DNA of 64,000 nt, taken from positions 434,001-498,000 of the forward strand of contig NZ_LVJH01000007.1 of NCBI RefSeq assembly GCF_001637205.1. The letters run 5' to 3'. Below, one piece after another: positions 36,506 to 45,276 of this stretch. Under the pieces are notes generated by a model that searched no databases, was not told the DNA's origin, and saw only the letters and a list, made by a program, of their open reading frames with translations. Made by a program: the position numbers and the translations under genes. Origin of the DNA: Paenibacillus glacialis (GTDB taxonomy: Bacteria > Bacillota > Bacilli > Paenibacillales > Paenibacillaceae). The first letter of the stretch is position 1. Each line of letters begins with the position of its first letter.

Positions 36506-37804
36506 ATGGCTAATAACATCACGTTTGATACAGAAACAGACATTCCAGATCGGGCAGTACTGGTCAGCCTAGTTACAGACGCAGTAAAGAAAAAAGGGAT
36601 CAATCCGGAATACTCACTACATGAATTAGTGCAGTTAGCTGAAACAGCAGGAGTAGAAGTGATGGATACGATTAGTCAGAATCTTGCCAAACCTGATCCT
36701 AAATTTTTTATTGGGAAAGGTAAAGTAGAAGAGTTACGGATGGCTATGGAAGCGGTAGATGCCACAACAGCTATATTTGATCATGAACTATCTGGGGCGC
36801 AGGTTCGGCATTTAGAGGAAAGTCTAGATGTTAAGATTATTGACCGGACCCAGCTAATTCTCGATATTTTTGCACAAAGAGCTAACACACGTGAAGGTAT
36901 TATTCAAGTTGAGCTGGCGCAGTTAACGTATTTGCTGCCACGACTTTCTGGACATAATACTAACCTCTCTCGTCTGGGTGGTGGTATTGGGACTAGAGGA
37001 CCAGGTGAAAGTAAGCTTGAAATGGACAGACGTCATATTCGAAACCGTGTTAACGATTTAAAAGATCAGTTAGAAGAGATTACACGTCATCGGACACTTT
37101 ACCGCGAACGTAGACAGAAAACAGGTGTCTTTCAAGTGGCTCTTGTTGGATATACGAATGCCGGTAAATCAACGTTACTGAAAGAACTGACGGATGCAGA
37201 AGTATATATTCAAGATCAATTGTTCGCGACTTTAGATCCGACATCTCGCGTGTTAGAACTACCTACAGGTAAAGAAGTGGTGATTACGGACACTGTTGGA
37301 TTTATTCAGAATCTACCTCATGATCTCATTGCTGCCTTCCGCGCTACGTTGGAAGAAGCGAATGAAGCGAATCTGATCCTTCATGTCGTTGATGCTTCTT
37401 CAGAAATGAGAGAAGACCAGATGGCGGTGGTTCAGTCTATTCTTGTGGACTTAGGTGCATCTGACAAGCCACAAATCGTCCTCTACAATAAGAAGGACCG
37501 TTGTACACCAGAACAATTACAAATGCTAAATACAGGTGAAGGGCATTTGACGATCAGTGCATTTGAAGAAGCTGACTTACTAGCGATACGTGATGCCATT
37601 CAGACCACGTTAACGGGGGATACCATTACCTTCCGAATCCCAGCGAATCGTGGAGATTTAGCATCTTTGTTGTATCGTGTTGGAGAAATCATTAACCAAG
37701 AGTTTGACGGTAGTGATTCACTATATGAGGTACTACTCCACAAAGATGATTATGAGAAAAATGGCTATTTGCTACAAGATTATATTGAGGTATCACATAC
37801 CTAG
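36506..37804 (+). CDS. hflX: Ribosome-associated GTPase HflX
   Basis: A 432-residue GTPase. The N-terminal HflX domain contains PKFFIGKGKVEEL and the Gly-rich RLGGGIGTRGPGESKLE. The G domain has G1 GYTNAGKST, G3 DTVGFI and G4 NKKD. HflX splits stalled ribosomes, for example after heat or antibiotic stress. It lies 65 nt after spoVK and upstream of the PLP enzyme gene. Confidence 0.95.
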   Translation: MANNITFDTETDIPDRAVLVSLVTDAVKKKGINPEYSLHELVQLAETAGVEVMDTISQNLAKPDPKFFIGKGKVEELRMAMEAVDATTAIFDHELSGAQVRHLEESLDVKIIDRTQLILDIFAQRANTREGIIQVELAQLTYLLPRLSGHNTNLSRLGGGIGTRGPGESKLEMDRRHIRNRVNDLKDQLEEITRHRTLYRERRQKTGVFQVALVGYTNAGKSTLLKELTDAEVYIQDQLFATLDPTSRVLELPTGKEVVITDTVGFIQNLPHDLIAAFRATLEEANEANLILHVVDASSEMREDQMAVVQSILVDLGASDKPQIVLYNKKDRCTPEQLQMLNTGEGHLTISAFEEADLLAIRDAIQTTLTGDTITFRIPANRGDLASLLYRVGEIINQEFDGSDSLYEVLLHKDDYEKNGYLLQDYIEVSHT

Positions 37805-37871
37805 AATGATTGTATAGAGTACATGATAATATAATACTGATCGGACGACAGCAAGGGAGAATCGAAAAGAA

Positions 37872-39125
37872 ATGGCAAGATTTACGGAAGAGATAGAGCA
37901 AGAGATGATTGCGATAGAACATCAGATTAAAGATCGAATACAGACTGTGGATCATATCGTAGACCTCAACCAGTGGAAAGTTATCGACGCATTTCAAAAT
38001 CATCATGTAAGTGATTTTCATTTTGCCGGTTCCACAGGTTATGCCTACAATGATAGAGGCCGTGAGGTGCTGGATTTAGTATACGCGGATGTATTTGGTG
38101 CTGAAGCGGCACTCGTCAGACCCCATTTTGCATCAGGAACGCATACGATCTCTACAGCACTCTTTGGGGTGTTACGTCCTGGAGATGAATTGTTTTATAT
38201 AACAGGTCGTCCATATGACACGCTTCATAAGGTAATTGGTGCAGCAGGTGACGGTCATGGTTCGCTATTAGATTTCGGAATCACCTATCGAGAAGCAGCA
38301 CTGCAAGAGGACGGGAATGTAGATTGGGTTGCGATTGAGAACGGAATTACACCAGCTACGAAAGTCATTGGTATCCAACGTTCAAGAGGATATGATTGGC
38401 GATCTTCGTTCACAGTGGAGCAGATCGGTGAGATGGTTCGGCGTATAAAAGCAATTAATCCAAAGCTCATCGTATTCGTCGATAATTGTTATGGCGAATT
38501 TACGGAGGAGTATGAACCTACCAATGTGGGTGCCGACCTTATCGCAGGTTCTTTAATCAAGAATCCTGGTGGTGGCATTGCGGAGACTGGTGGATATATT
38601 TGTGGTAAGAAAGAGCTTGTTGAATTAGCGGCTTATCGACTAACAGCACCAGGTATTGGTGGCGAGGTAGGAGCAATGATGGGAACGACAAGAGGGATCT
38701 ATCAAGGTTTGTTCCTAGCGCCTACGCTTGTGGGACAAGCTATTAAGGGTAGTATATTTGCAGCAGCCATGTTCGAAAAGGTTGGTTTTGTGACTAAACC
38801 TGCATGGCATGAGAAACGTACTGACCTCATTCAAGCGATATCCTTCACAGGACCTGAGCATTTAATTGCATTTGTTCAAGGCATTCAGCTAGCAGCGGCT
38901 GTGGATAGCCACGTTGTTCCTGAGCCATGGGAAATGCCTGGGTACGAACATCCTGTCATTATGGCGGCAGGTACTTTTATTCAAGGTGGGAGCTTAGAAC
39001 TATCTGCGGATGCACCCATTCGAGAACCTTACATAGGGTATATGCAAGGCGGATTAACCTATGCTCATGTGAAATATGGTGTGCTTAAAACGATCCAAGT
39101 GATGAAAGACAGGAATTTATTGTGA
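37872..39125 (+). CDS. PLP-dependent methionine gamma-lyase / aluminium resistance family protein (YnbB-like)
   Basis: A 417-residue fold-type I PLP enzyme. FAGSTGYAYNDRGR and RPHFASGTHTIS lie in the N-terminal half, FVDNCYGEFTE carries the Asp that binds the pyridine, and AGSLIKNPGGGIAETGGY has the Schiff-base Lys. It matches the family annotated as aluminium resistance protein / methionine gamma-lyase, found between hflX and glnR in B. subtilis (ynbB). The true substrate is not settled; a cystathionine-lyase-like reaction is likely. Confidence 0.88.
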   Translation: MARFTEEIEQEMIAIEHQIKDRIQTVDHIVDLNQWKVIDAFQNHHVSDFHFAGSTGYAYNDRGREVLDLVYADVFGAEAALVRPHFASGTHTISTALFGVLRPGDELFYITGRPYDTLHKVIGAAGDGHGSLLDFGITYREAALQEDGNVDWVAIENGITPATKVIGIQRSRGYDWRSSFTVEQIGEMVRRIKAINPKLIVFVDNCYGEFTEEYEPTNVGADLIAGSLIKNPGGGIAETGGYICGKKELVELAAYRLTAPGIGGEVGAMMGTTRGIYQGLFLAPTLVGQAIKGSIFAAAMFEKVGFVTKPAWHEKRTDLIQAISFTGPEHLIAFVQGIQLAAAVDSHVVPEPWEMPGYEHPVIMAAGTFIQGGSLELSADAPIREPYIGYMQGGLTYAHVKYGVLKTIQVMKDRNLL

Positions 39126-39142
39126 GTTTATCTGACATGTCC

Positions 39143-39172
39143 TTGACACCGGGTATTGAGAGTTGTTACAAT
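39143..39172 (+). promoter_or_regulatory. Sigma-A promoter of glnR-glnA
   Basis: A consensus TTGACA at 39143-39148 and TACAAT at 39167-39172 with 18 nt spacing lie 35 nt before glnR. I could not find a convincing GlnR box (TGTNA-N7-TNACA) here. Confidence 0.75.
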
Positions 39173-39206
39173 GATAAATATTAGATCATTGGAAGGTTGA
39201 TGAGTC

Positions 39207-39617
39207 TTGGGCGATGAAATTCGTAGAAATATGGCTTTATTCCCGATTGGTATCGTTATGAAGTTGACTGATTTATCAGCACGACAGATTCGCTACTATG
39301 AACAACATCAGTTGATTGTTCCGGCACGTACAGCTGGGAATCAGCGTTTATTTTCTTTTAACGATGTGGAAAGACTGCTTGAAATAAAGGCTCTTATTGA
39401 GAAGGGTGTTAATATCGCTGGTATTAAGCAAGTTATGAACCCGGTGATGAGAGAGTCTGAAGAAGCGACAGTTATGACTCCAGATACTGAAGTGAAGCGT
39501 AGAGAACTAACTGATTCACAACTTCATCGTTTACTTAAGCAGCAACTTGTAACTGGTAAAAGACCGGGGCAGGTGTCATTGATTCAAGGAGAGTTGTCAC
39601 GGTTTTTTAATAAATGA
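39207..39617 (+). CDS. glnR: Glutamine synthetase repressor GlnR
   Basis: A 136-residue MerR-type regulator. IGIVMKLTDLSARQIRYYEQH is the winged helix (quoted here as two parts, IGIVMKLTDLSARQ and IRYYEQH). RTAGNQRLFSFNDVERLLEIKAL follows, then a short dimer helix and the C-terminal autoinhibitory tail. The TTG start at 39207 has GGAAGG upstream. GlnR represses glnRA and other nitrogen genes when feedback-inhibited glutamine synthetase activates it. Confidence 0.94.
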   Translation: MGDEIRRNMALFPIGIVMKLTDLSARQIRYYEQHQLIVPARTAGNQRLFSFNDVERLLEIKALIEKGVNIAGIKQVMNPVMRESEEATVMTPDTEVKRRELTDSQLHRLLKQQLVTGKRPGQVSLIQGELSRFFNK

Positions 39618-39629
39618 GGGATTATCATT

Positions 39630-39651
39630 CCCTGTTGAAACAGGGTTGACA
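39630..39651 (+). promoter_or_regulatory. Hairpin and -35-like hexamer between glnR and glnA
   Basis: CCCTGTT and AACAGGG form a tight 7 bp stem with a GA gap at 39630-39645. TTGACA follows directly at 39646-39651. No good -10 lies at the right distance, so the site is more likely an attenuator or operator in the operon than a full promoter. Confidence 0.4.
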
Positions 39652-39699
39652 TTCCATCAAATAAAATAAGTATTTTTAGGAGAAAAGGGGAGAGGTTCT

Positions 39700-41028
39700 G
39701 TGAGTTATTCAAAAGAAGATATCTTGAATATGGCGAAAGAAGAGAATGTGCGGTTCGTTCGCTTACAGTTTACTGATTTGCTTGGGACGATTAAGAATGT
39801 AGAAATCCCTGTAAGTCAACTGAAGAAAGCCGTAGATAACAAAATGATGTTTGACGGTTCTTCTATTGAAGGATATGTACGTATTGAAGAATCAGACATG
39901 TATCTGTATCCTGATCTTAATACTTGGGTTATATTCCCATGGGTAGCAGAAGATCGAATCGCTCGGTTGATTTGTGATATCTACATGCCAGACGGAACAC
40001 CATTTGCTGGAGATCCACGCGGTATCTTGAAACGCAATTTGAAGGAAGCTGAAGAAATGGGCTATACATCTATGATGGTAGGTCCAGAACCTGAATTCTT
40101 CTTATTCAAAACAGATGAAAAAGGCAATCCAACGACTGAGTTGAATGACCAAGGTGGATATTTCGACCTTTCTCCTATGGATCTTGGTGAGAACTGTCGT
40201 CGTGAAATCGTTCTTACACTTGAAGAAATGGGCTTCGAAGTTGAAGCGTCCCATCATGAAGTAGCTCCAGGACAACATGAGATCGACTTTAAATATGAAG
40301 ATGCTATTAAAGCGGCGGATCAGATCCAAACGTTCAAATTGGTTGTCAAAACCATTGCTCGTGAACATGGACTACATGCGACCTTTATGCCTAAACCTCT
40401 ATTTGGAGTAAATGGTTCAGGTATGCACTGTCACCAATCGCTCTTTATTAAAGATGAGAATGCTTTCTATGATGAAAGTGACGAATTAGGATTGAGCAAA
40501 ACAGCACGCCACTATATGGCTGGTGTTCTGAAGCATGCGCGCGCATTTGCAGCTATTACGAACCCAACTGTCAATTCATATAAACGTCTTGTACCTGGTT
40601 ACGAAGCACCTTGTTACGTAGCTTGGTCTGGAAGTAACCGTAGTCCAATGATTCGTATCCCTGCATCACGCGGACTCAGTACACGTGTTGAAGTACGTAA
40701 TCCGGATCCAGCAGCGAATCCTTATCTAGCTCTTTCTGTTATGCTTAAAGCAGGTCTAGATGGAATCAAAAATGAAACTAAACTACCACCTCCAATCGAC
40801 CGCAACATCTATGTGATGTCGGAAGAAGAACGTATTGAAGAGGGTATTCCAAGTTTACCATCCAACCTTAAAGAAGCTTTGAATGAACTTATTCGTTCCG
40901 AAGTTATTACTTCAGCTCTTGGTGATCATGCTCTAGCTTACTTCTATGAGCTTAAAGAAATTGAGTGGGATATGTTCCGCACTCAGGTTCACCAATGGGA
41001 ACGCGATCAATATATGACGTTGTACTAG
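39700..41028 (+). CDS. glnA: Type I glutamine synthetase
   Basis: A 442-residue GlnA of the short, non-adenylylated Gram-positive class. Motifs are [10 protein letters not shown] near the start, [20 protein letters not shown], and NRSPMIRIP with the C-terminal [16 protein letters not shown]. It makes glutamine from glutamate, ammonia and ATP, and when inhibited acts as a co-regulator of GlnR and TnrA. The GTG start at 39700 has GGGGAGAGG upstream. Confidence 0.97.
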   Translation: MSYSKEDILNMAKEENVRFVRLQFTDLLGTIKNVEIPVSQLKKAVDNKMMFDGSSIEGYVRIEESDMYLYPDLNTWVIFPWVAEDRIARLICDIYMPDGTPFAGDPRGILKRNLKEAEEMGYTSMMVGPEPEFFLFKTDEKGNPTTELNDQGGYFDLSPMDLGENCRREIVLTLEEMGFEVEASHHEVAPGQHEIDFKYEDAIKAADQIQTFKLVVKTIAREHGLHATFMPKPLFGVNGSGMHCHQSLFIKDENAFYDESDELGLSKTARHYMAGVLKHARAFAAITNPTVNSYKRLVPGYEAPCYVAWSGSNRSPMIRIPASRGLSTRVEVRNPDPAANPYLALSVMLKAGLDGIKNETKLPPPIDRNIYVMSEEERIEEGIPSLPSNLKEALNELIRSEVITSALGDHALAYFYELKEIEWDMFRTQVHQWERDQYMTLY

Positions 41029-41036
41029 GTCCTCCA

Positions 41037-41068
41037 AACCCTTGACGCTCTAAGCGTTGGGGGTTTTT
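41037..41068 (+). terminator. Intrinsic terminator after glnA
   Basis: AACCCTTGACGCT pairs with AGCGTTGGGGGTT around CTA, followed by TTTTTC. It marks the left edge of the inserted island. Confidence 0.85.
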
Positions 41069-41099
41069 CTTTTGTGAGCATTTAATTATTTTGGAGCCA

Positions 41100-41689
41100 T
41101 CATATGTGGGCATAAACATCTGATGTAATTTGAATACTACCATGTCCTAGCCGCTCCTGAACATATTTCATATCAGCACCGGATTCCAAAAGCATGACAG
41201 CGGATGTGTGACGAAGGGAATGGATAGGTAGGGAGGGAATGCTTGCTCGTTTGAGTATTTGGGAAAAAGCATTGAAAAGAGTTCGTGTTGAATCGAATGT
41301 TTTAGGATCTCCCATTAATTCTTCTGAATCCTTTGCGGTAAAATCAAGAGTTTTGGAAATTGATAAGGGTTTGTTCGATTTTATAAAGTATAACGGCTTT
41401 TTTCATGGCATTATTCATTGTGGAATGTACTATTTCGACAGTTCTATGAATGTAACCTTTGGCAAAAAGTCCGTTAATAAATTCTTGGTCATGATTGGTT
41501 TCACTTCATTAAGTGAAATATCCTTGAAATAAGGAAGTATATGATTATTGATACTATACTGGTGCGATGTAAGGGTGTTTTTTCTTTCTGCTTTAACTGC
41601 GGCAATTTGTGCCTCTTTCTTTGTTGAAATCCACGCTGTGACTTCAAACGATATTCCCAACTTGTGATATGTTTTTTTATACTGGCCAT
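41100..41689 (-). pseudogene. Degenerate phage-type tyrosine integrase
   Basis: Pieces of one integrase lie in different frames. The N-terminal arm-binding part is MASIKKHITSWEYRLKSQRGF from 41689. A shifted frame then has STKKEAQIAAVKAERK and the core-binding segment HILPYFKDISLNEVKPI. A third piece reads FINGLFAKGYIHRTVEIVHS. The C-terminal catalytic end has SLRHTSAVMLLESGADMKY, GHGSIQITSDVYAHI (HxxR, GH, Tyr). At least three frameshifts and a missing middle (total 590 nt against about 1,150 expected) make it inactive. It sits against the glnA terminator as the attachment-side gene of a former prophage. Confidence 0.85.
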
Positions 41690-41955
41690 TCTAAAACACC
41701 AAGCGGTTCAAAACAAATGTGGAAATCCTCAACTTTTATGAGTAAACCGTACTTTTCTATAAAGTACTGAATGGCCGAATCTAAGAATTCTTCTGTAGCA
41801 TTTAAATAGTCCACAAGTCCATGCCGGTTGCGGATAGCATCTTTATGGGTTTGTAAAATGGAGGTTAGAGGCACGAGTTTTTCATAGGCCCATGCTCTAG
41901 CAGTGCGCTCTTGCTCGCGGTTCTGGAGATTGGATTGATCTAGGATGCTACCGCT
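41677..41955 (-). pseudogene. C-terminal fragment of an ImmA/IrrE-type metallopeptidase
   Basis: The frame reads NREQERTARAWAYEKLVPLT, then AIRNRHGLVDYLNATEEFL and FHICFEPLGVLEW, the C-terminal part usual in phage-encoded ImmA/IrrE peptidases that cleave the lysogeny repressor. The HExxH zinc site expected before it is absent, and the sequence before about 41955 is unrelated. It lies just upstream of the integrase on the same strand, the normal lysogeny-module order. Family assignment is from recall of the C-terminal pattern. Confidence 0.6.
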
Positions 41956-42335
41956 CGTGGGTGGTGTCCGAGTTCTTCGGCTAAGACCAATGTTTTTCGA
42001 TAGAAGTAGGTATATATTGGTTAATCCAAATAATGTTGTCACCATCACTCCTTTTCACCAAATCAGTCCGGTTGTTGAACTCATCACAATTGCAGTAGGG
42101 CGTTCATTGAAAGCCAAAGAACTCAGACTAATAGAATGTATGGATGAAAAAGAAATAGCCATTTTTGAAAACATGATGAGTGATGCAATTAATTCGGCGT
42201 AACTGAAGCAAGGATTACCTTTTGGCTATGGATATTTCGATGATTGACTCTGGGGAATACGTTGTTACTTTCGGGATCTATATACCCAAAAATAGAACTG
42301 GTGTAGTTATAAATACAAATTATGGAGGAATAAAT

Positions 42336-42443
42336 ATGAAATCTATTAATGAACTCGTTCAAGCAGCACACAACAACGCAATCTCAAAAAGATGGTGAAA
42401 AGACGCTCTGGACCAATCAAAGGTTATTAAGCCAACCCATTAA
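42336..42443 (+). pseudogene. Fragment of a phage MazG-like gene with in-frame stop
   Basis: After TATGGAGGAA, the frame reads MKSINELVQAAHNNAISKRW, then TGA at 42396-42398, then KDALDQSKVIKPTH and a stop. Phage MazG-like proteins begin with a similar helix and a W-W pair, so the TGA is probably a mutated TGG. The catalytic EExxE region is missing. Confidence 0.5.
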
Positions 42444-42650
42444 TTAAAACAGTTTAAGGATACCAATTAACAAACACATGATCCCAATGATTAAACCAAT
42501 GATCCCAATTAACTTCCTTGAGGCTATATAAGCGTCACTGGGTGTAGTGTCACCGTTTACCTTCCAACCTTCGCTCCTGTTCCAAGCGAAAGTTGGATTC
42601 AAAATATTTAACAAACCCAATGCAATTAATAAAGTCCCAATAAAGATCAC
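42444..42650 (-). CDS. Small membrane protein, DUF6199-like (copy 1)
   Basis: A 68-residue protein: membrane helix, the motif NPTFAWNRSEGWKVNGDTTPSD, then a second helix. It closely matches the 43456-43680 product (NPSFAWNFNEGWKVNGDSEPSS). The GTG start at 42650 has AAAAGGAGATGATTGT upstream. Function is unknown; the exposed loop between helices is the conserved part. Confidence 0.7.
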   Translation of the reverse strand: MIFIGTLLIALGLLNILNPTFAWNRSEGWKVNGDTTPSDAYIASRKLIGIIGLIIGIMCLLIGILKLF

Positions 42651-42737
42651 ACAATCATCTCCTTTTAAAGATAACGCAAATTGTAGTGATAAATTACAAA
42701 AAAAGCAAAAAGTCCATCTATAAGGAGCTTAATATAC

Positions 42738-42803
42738 ATGGATAAGTTAAAAGAGATAAAAGAGGCGCTGCTTAAAGAGAATTTAGCACACCCAACAAGA
42801 TAA
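42738..42803 (+). CDS. Tiny 21-residue ORF with good ribosome site
   Basis: ATAAGGAGCTTAATATAC precedes ATG 42738. The product (MDKLKEIKEALLKENLAHPTR) is a charged helix. Size and leader are typical of phage early genes, but it may also be the cut start of a longer lost gene. Confidence 0.3.
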   Translation: MDKLKEIKEALLKENLAHPTR

Positions 42804-42942
42804 ACAATGCATCCAAAATTAATAGGCGGAATACCCGTGGGATAAGAAGATACTCGGAATACAGCTTGGTTAGTATGTTATTCAATTAAATATCCCTTTG
42901 AGTCATTTGAAAAGACCCATTAGCCCAAAAAGAACGACATCG

Positions 42943-43104
42943 TTAATCCCTTTGTTTAACAATAAACAAAACTATATTTATCACTATAGAAGTCGAGAAA
43001 GCGACAAACATCCAGAGTTTTGAATCGAATAGTATTAAAGCCAAACCTACTAATTGAAGCATTAATTGCAATCGATAAAGAAATTTTCTTGTATTTTTAG
43101 TCAT
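42943..43104 (-). CDS. Small membrane protein of 53 residues
   Basis: ATG 43104 follows GGAGTTGATCTTA, almost the same leader as the neighbouring small membrane genes. The product starts MTKNTRKFLYRLQLMLQLVG and has two hydrophobic segments (about 12-26 and 30-48), ending VKQRD. It lacks the FAWN..GWKVNGD loop. Confidence 0.55.
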   Translation of the reverse strand: MTKNTRKFLYRLQLMLQLVGLALILFDSKLWMFVAFSTSIVINIVLFIVKQRD

Positions 43105-43217
43105 TAAGATCAACTCCAATCTAATTAATACTATACCATAAATTGGATTTATCTAGAGGGAGGAAGACAGACATTGATGATCCATCACGAAATGCCATTA
43201 CTATTAGCTGAGTGACA

Positions 43218-43427
43218 TTATATAAAGACATATTGTGTGCTTATCAGGATAATAAATGCACCAATTCCTATAGTTATTTTGCCAGCAAATTTTGTATACG
43301 ATATCAACAAATCGCTAGGTTCGCGGTCGTCAAACAGGTTCCTGAACCACCATGAATCTGGATGCTTTATAGCAAAAATACCAAGAGCAATCACTGCACT
43401 ACCAAGTAATAAATTAAAAATGAACAT
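43218..43427 (-). CDS. Small membrane protein, DUF6199-like (copy 2, divergent)
   Basis: A 69-residue protein with helix - loop - helix. The loop HPDSWWFRNLFDDREPSD keeps the aromatic and EPS/D pattern of the two other copies but is otherwise diverged. ATG 43427 follows CTACAAAGGAGTTGATCTA, nearly identical to the leader of copy 3, so the leader was duplicated with the gene. Confidence 0.65.
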   Translation of the reverse strand: MFIFNLLLGSAVIALGIFAIKHPDSWWFRNLFDDREPSDLLISYTKFAGKITIGIGAFIILISTQYVFI

Positions 43428-43455
43428 TAGATCAACTCCTTTGTAGGCATATCCA

Positions 43456-43680
43456 TTAAAGCGTCAGCTTTAAAATTCCAGATATTAATAACAGCAAACC
43501 AAAAAGTGAAGAAATCAGACCATAAAATTTTGTGACGGATAAGTAGGTACTGCTTGGTTCGGAATCACCGTTTACCTTCCAACCTTCATTGAAATTCCAA
43601 GCGAATGAAGGATTAAAGATACTAAGTAAACCGAGTGCGATTGCTACAATTACCATGAAAATGAGCATTAAGCCTGGCAT
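43456..43680 (-). CDS. Small membrane protein, DUF6199-like (copy 3)
   Basis: A 74-residue protein from ATG 43680: hydrophobic helix (MLIFMVIVAIALGLLSIF), loop NPSFAWNFNEGWKVNGDSEP, second helix. AAAGGAGTTGATTTA precedes the start. The reading frame extends further upstream, but that part has no family features. Confidence 0.7.
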   Translation of the reverse strand: MPGLMLIFMVIVAIALGLLSIFNPSFAWNFNEGWKVNGDSEPSSTYLSVTKFYGLISSLFGLLLLISGILKLTL

Positions 43681-43754
43681 TAAATCAACTCCTTTGTAGA
43701 TATGACGCAAAATTCGGGAAATAGTTCCAGACGAAGGGAGACAGACACACACAC

Positions 43755-43886
43755 ATGGAATGGATCAAGTACGAATGTGAGAATGACAGGTGTGGTCGTA
43801 AGTTTGCTGTTGAGGACGATCTAGAAGAGCCAGCATGCCCGGAGTGTTCCGGCATAAACTGCAAGGAAACTGGAACATTGGGGTGA
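43755..43886 (+). CDS. Small zinc-ribbon protein, phage type
   Basis: A 43-residue acidic protein, MEWIKYECENDRCGRKFAVE then DDLEEPACPECSG. Cys at 8, 13, 28 and 31 (CxxxxC...CxxC) can bind one zinc. GAAGGGAG lies about 16 nt upstream across an (AC)n run. It is 5 nt before the next gene on the same strand. Such mini-ribbons are common in phage replication regions. Confidence 0.55.
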   Translation: MEWIKYECENDRCGRKFAVEDDLEEPACPECSGINCKETGTLG

Positions 43887-43891
43887 TGTAA

Positions 43892-44362
43892 ATGGAACAA
43901 TTATCTTTTAACCAAGATTGGATTGGAGCAGATACTGGGATCTTAAGAATACAGAACCATTCCAATCTAAGTGCTGGCGATCTGGTTGCATATCAAGGTG
44001 TAATTTCATTGTATTCAAAACAAATATTCTTCTATCGATGCATTCTTAAAGATAAACGTAAATCACCTAATCCATATCACTTAGGAACTTTTACCACTGA
44101 TCAAAGTAATGCGAATTATGACTGTATTGAGCGAGAGTATCAGCTTTCTGTATCGGGATGGTGGCGGCAGACACAGCCGCCTAAAGGTTCACCAGCATAT
44201 CCACAGTGGATGGCTTGGACGTGGGAAAATTGTGAGGAAGATCGGTTATTTGCAGAGTGGCACATAAGGGACTTCGAGAAGAAACTGAAACCAAGCAAGG
44301 CGCAGATAATCACGTCAATTCCACCAATAACAGTGGAATATGAACAGCTCACATTATTTTAG
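43892..44362 (+). CDS. Phage-type protein, unknown function
   Basis: A 156-residue soluble protein with a beta-rich N-terminal half and many aromatic residues, including GWWRQTQPPKGSP and YPQWMAWTWENCEED. It ends EYEQLTLF. The ribosome site is GGGGTGATG immediately before ATG 43892. I recognise no family; the setting among phage remnants suggests a phage early protein. Confidence 0.5.
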   Translation: MEQLSFNQDWIGADTGILRIQNHSNLSAGDLVAYQGVISLYSKQIFFYRCILKDKRKSPNPYHLGTFTTDQSNANYDCIEREYQLSVSGWWRQTQPPKGSPAYPQWMAWTWENCEEDRLFAEWHIRDFEKKLKPSKAQIITSIPPITVEYEQLTLF

Positions 44363-44412
44363 GTTACACCCTGTATTGAATATATAACCCATACCCTAGG
44401 AGAGCACAACTT

Positions 44413-44526
44413 TTAAATATTATTAGGGCGACCAAGATCTGTAATAAGTTGCGCTACGACTAAAGAACAAGCGCCAATTACCAGCAAAACAATAACCATT
44501 ATAGTAACAAATACTTTACCATTCAT
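44413..44526 (-). CDS. Small single-pass membrane protein
   Basis: A 37-residue product from ATG 44526, one hydrophobic helix (VFVTIMVIVLLVIGACSLVVA) then QLITDLGRPNNI. GAGGTG lies 6 nt before this ATG; a second ATG 3 nt earlier is possible. Unknown function. Confidence 0.45.
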   Translation of the reverse strand: MNGKVFVTIMVIVLLVIGACSLVVAQLITDLGRPNNI

Positions 44527-44585
44527 CATTTTCACCTCGGTTTGATTATACCAAATATATAACCATAAAGGAGCGATAACAACGG

Positions 44586-44702
44586 ATGGATGAGATGAAA
44601 CGTGATTTACACGAAGATTTAAAAATAATGACATTGATGCCTAAAGGTTCCGATGAACCGGTAGACATGGTATTCGACGTAGTAGCACCTCATGTTACGT
44701 AG
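44586..44702 (+). pseudogene. 5' part of a broken phage gene
   Basis: A 38-residue frame, MDEMKRDLHEDLKIMTLMPK and on, ends at TAG 44700-44702. It runs into the +1-shifted frame of the next entry, whose LRRAIAAEG start normally lies inside a longer phage protein that begins with such an E/D-rich helix. I therefore read the two as one gene split by an indel or internal deletion. AAAGGAGCG lies upstream. Confidence 0.4.
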
Positions 44703-44973
44703 GGCTATAGCAGCAGAGGGTCAGTTGGCAGAGGCACAGAAGACCATAACCGATAAGGACGCTGAAATAATAAAGCAAACTGACTTAAAATTTGAAACCT
44801 ATCGAGCTAACGCGGAATGGCAAGAGCAATATGAAAAATCACAAAGACAGGTAGTTAAACTACAGAAGGCACTAAAAGAAGCGTACGATCGCATGTGTAA
44901 CAATCTGCCGCTTGCAGTGAGATTCATATTGGTAGATGCCTTGAAGGTGATTAAGGAAGAGGTAGAGTCATGA
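44692..44973 (+). CDS. Coiled-coil phage protein (possibly truncated at its N-terminus)
   Basis: A 93-residue protein, LRRAIAAEGQLAEAQKTITD followed by a long charged helix and NLPLAVRFILVDALKVIKEE. ATG 44692 has no clear ribosome site, which supports loss of the original 5' part. Its stop overlaps the next start (ATGA). Confidence 0.45.
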   Translation: MLRRAIAAEGQLAEAQKTITDKDAEIIKQTDLKFETYRANAEWQEQYEKSQRQVVKLQKALKEAYDRMCNNLPLAVRFILVDALKVIKEEVES

Positions 44974-45275
44974 CACAGTTACAGAGTGTACAGGCGTGGT
45001 CGGACGAAAAACTAGATGAGGAAATATTGGAGATTACAGATAGGATGGCATCTCCAACTCAAAGCTTAGAGGACTCTCTTGAGGTACAGGCAAAGGCTAT
45101 AGAAAGAAAGCCAAGAGAATACGCTGAGAATTTAATAAGAGTCGTAAATGGGGACTTCCCACTTTACCAGCTTAAAGAAAATTATATTTTTAATCTGCAT
45201 TACTTAAATCAATTACTCCAAGCCACTCCACGACAACGAGCAGAAGCTACTTATCTGACTATAAAGGCGGTGTAA
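44970..45275 (+). CDS. Phage protein, unknown
   Basis: A 101-residue helical protein starting MTQLQSVQAWSDEKLDEEIL and ending ATPRQRAEATYLTIKAV. It resembles short phage early proteins in Paenibacillus-type phages, with no known activity. GGAAGAGGTAG precedes ATG 44970, which overlaps the previous stop. The next gene starts 2 nt after its stop. Confidence 0.5.
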   Translation: MTQLQSVQAWSDEKLDEEILEITDRMASPTQSLEDSLEVQAKAIERKPREYAENLIRVVNGDFPLYQLKENYIFNLHYLNQLLQATPRQRAEATYLTIKAV

Positions 45276-45276
45276 C

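Noticed and set aside
39120..39200. GlnR operator upstream of glnR
   Set aside because: Words such as TGACATGTCCTTGACA resemble half-sites but do not fit TGTNA-N7-TNACA, so no box is called.
41945..42202. 85-codon plus-strand frame in the island
   Set aside because: Its first part is antisense to the ImmA fragment and no ribosome site is seen; the last 20 codons look protein-like but cannot be assigned.
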